The position numbers and the translations under genes are program-made. From positions 1 to 64,000 of the forward strand of contig WGNM01000022.1 of the NCBI GenBank assembly GCA_016124575.1: a stretch of DNA of 64,000 bases, read 5' to 3'. The notes under the pieces are model-generated. The model was not told the origin of the DNA, made no database searches, and saw only the letters and a program-made list of their open reading frames with translations. Origin of the DNA: Cryomorphaceae bacterium. Its GTDB lineage: Bacteria; Bacteroidota; Bacteroidia; Flavobacteriales_D; Sanyastnellaceae. This document shows, in pieces, positions 63,258 through 64,000 of this stretch. The first letter of the stretch is position 1. Each line of letters opens with the position of its first letter.

Positions 63258-64000
63258 TCATTCATAACGAGAAAGTTCCGCACTCATTTCATCAACGGCA
63301 ATCTCAACGTTTTTATCGATTTGATAATAATTGAGAATTTTTGTCATCACGCGTTCCAAAAGCGAATCCGGACAGCTTGCCCCGCTTGTAATGATGATTG
63401 TAGGATGTTCAACTTCCGGCAGATAGTTGCTTTCGACCATTTGTTTCTGCTCGTGCAAATCGAAAAACCGAATCTCGTTTTCGCTGATCAGATCTTCTTC
63501 AGACTGAATAAAGTATGTCTTCACCTTCTCTTCGCACAACTCCACCAAGTGCGATGTATTCGAACTATTGGCTCCTCCAATTACGATGGCAAGATCGGCC
63601 TTGTTCTTGAGTAATTCCAAGGTAGCTTGCTGGTTCTCATTGGTCGCGTAACAAAGCGTATCACGCGTATCCGCGAAGTGATTTTTGATTTGCTCTTCAC
63701 CAAACTTGCGTTGCATAGCAAGTTTCACACGGTCGGCAATGGCCTGTGTATCAGACGCTAGCATTGTCGTTTGGTTTACTACTCCGACACGCTGAAGGTC
63801 TTTCTCTGGGTCGAAACCTACCGAACCACGGGTTTCTTCAAACACCTCAAAAAAAGTACTCCAAGGCTTGTTGCCCTCAATAAATGCACACAGCAATTCA
63901 GTTTCTTGCATATCGGTTACCACAAACGATTTGGCATTCTGCTTGGCATGTGAAAATGTCGCTCGGGTTTCTTCGTGTTTCGGCTTGCCATGAATGATAA
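63258..64000 (-). CDS. ispH: 4-hydroxy-3-methylbut-2-enyl diphosphate reductase, 3' part
   Basis: Last step of the MEP pathway, making isopentenyl and dimethylallyl diphosphate. The reading frame is open through to the window edge, so the 5' part lies beyond 64000. Visible are HGKPKHEETRATFSH (64000 downward), VVNQTTMLASDTQAI, DTLCYATNENQQA with an iron-sulfur Cys, GGANSSNTSHL, and TSGASCPDSLLERV with another Cys ligand. It provides precursors for the carotenoid operon. The N-terminal Cys is outside the window. Confidence 0.93.
   Translation of the reverse strand, partial: IIHGKPKHEETRATFSHAKQNAKSFVVTDMQETELLCAFIEGNKPWSTFFEVFEETRGSVGFDPEKDLQRVGVVNQTTMLASDTQAIADRVKLAMQRKFGEEQIKNHFADTRDTLCYATNENQQATLELLKNKADLAIVIGGANSSNTSHLVELCEEKVKTYFIQSEEDLISENEIRFFDLHEQKQMVESNYLPEVEHPTIIITSGASCPDSLLERVMTKILNYYQIDKNVEIAVDEMSAELSRYE

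Overview
The window looks like a chromosomal segment of a Bacteroidota bacterium, most likely a marine or freshwater member of Flavobacteriales. I infer this from type IX secretion (T9SS) C-terminal sorting domains on several surface proteins, a fused SecDF, families typical of the phylum (DUF3667, DUF4159, DUF5606, head-GIN), few visible Shine-Dalgarno sequences, repeated TAnnTTTG promoter boxes, and a compact flavobacterial carotenoid operon. No rRNA, CRISPR array, integrase or complete insertion sequence is visible.

Layout. (1) 1-9623 is an accessory-looking region. It holds T9SS cargo proteins on the minus strand, two of them broken by small frameshifts at simple repeats, then a headless T9SS sorting-domain fragment and an AT-rich two-gene module resembling a polymorphic-toxin tail with its immunity gene. 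(2) 9623-10310 holds the tmRNA gene ssrA (minus strand). Its 3' end and terminator are present three times in about 102-bp units, next to the toxin-like module. (3) 10352-18660 has small envelope proteins, a lysine/alanine-dehydrogenase-like enzyme, a TonB-like protein, a cysteine-rich secreted repeat protein, L-2-hydroxyglutarate oxidase and a UMF1-type transporter. (4) 17515-29877 is housekeeping: two OmpA-family paralogs, hemE, holA, AMP nucleosidase, an HsdR-N-like nuclease domain, an M3 peptidase, tRNA threonylcarbamoylation, DNA polymerase IV, 3-hydroxybutyryl-CoA dehydrogenase and a secreted M43 protease. (5) 30049-36226 has an acyl-CoA ligase/PAP2/fluoride-channel operon and an alkaline phosphatase/M61 peptidase operon. 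(6) 36286-46964 holds secDF, tatA, a Ca/Na antiporter, an AlkB-like gene, panB, a pseudouridine synthase, trxB, an M15 peptidase, corA and tRNA-His. (7) 47053-51714 holds a glycosyltransferase/flippase pair, a glutathione-peroxidase/bshB1 pair and an M23/LysM hydrolase. (8) 51774-58417 is an eight-gene carotenoid operon, crtI-crtB-hyp-idi-crtD-cruF-crtZ-crtY. (9) 58390-64000 has an EEP-family protein, two rhomboids, mutL, a small membrane protein and the 3' part of ispH.

How the genes work together. The carotenoid operon carries lycopene synthesis plus one-end cyclisation, 3-hydroxylation, 1'-hydration and 3',4'-desaturation. That set predicts a saproxanthin-type monocyclic xanthophyll. ispH, at the right edge, supplies its isoprenoid precursor. 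SecDF and TatA serve export, and the T9SS cargo genes show that an outer-membrane secretion system must be encoded elsewhere. Many genes are joined by 1-4 nt ATGA/TAATG/GTGA/TTGA overlaps. At least six monocistronic or operon-leading genes have a TAnnTTTG box ending exactly 4 nt before the start codon, which suggests widespread leaderless transcription.
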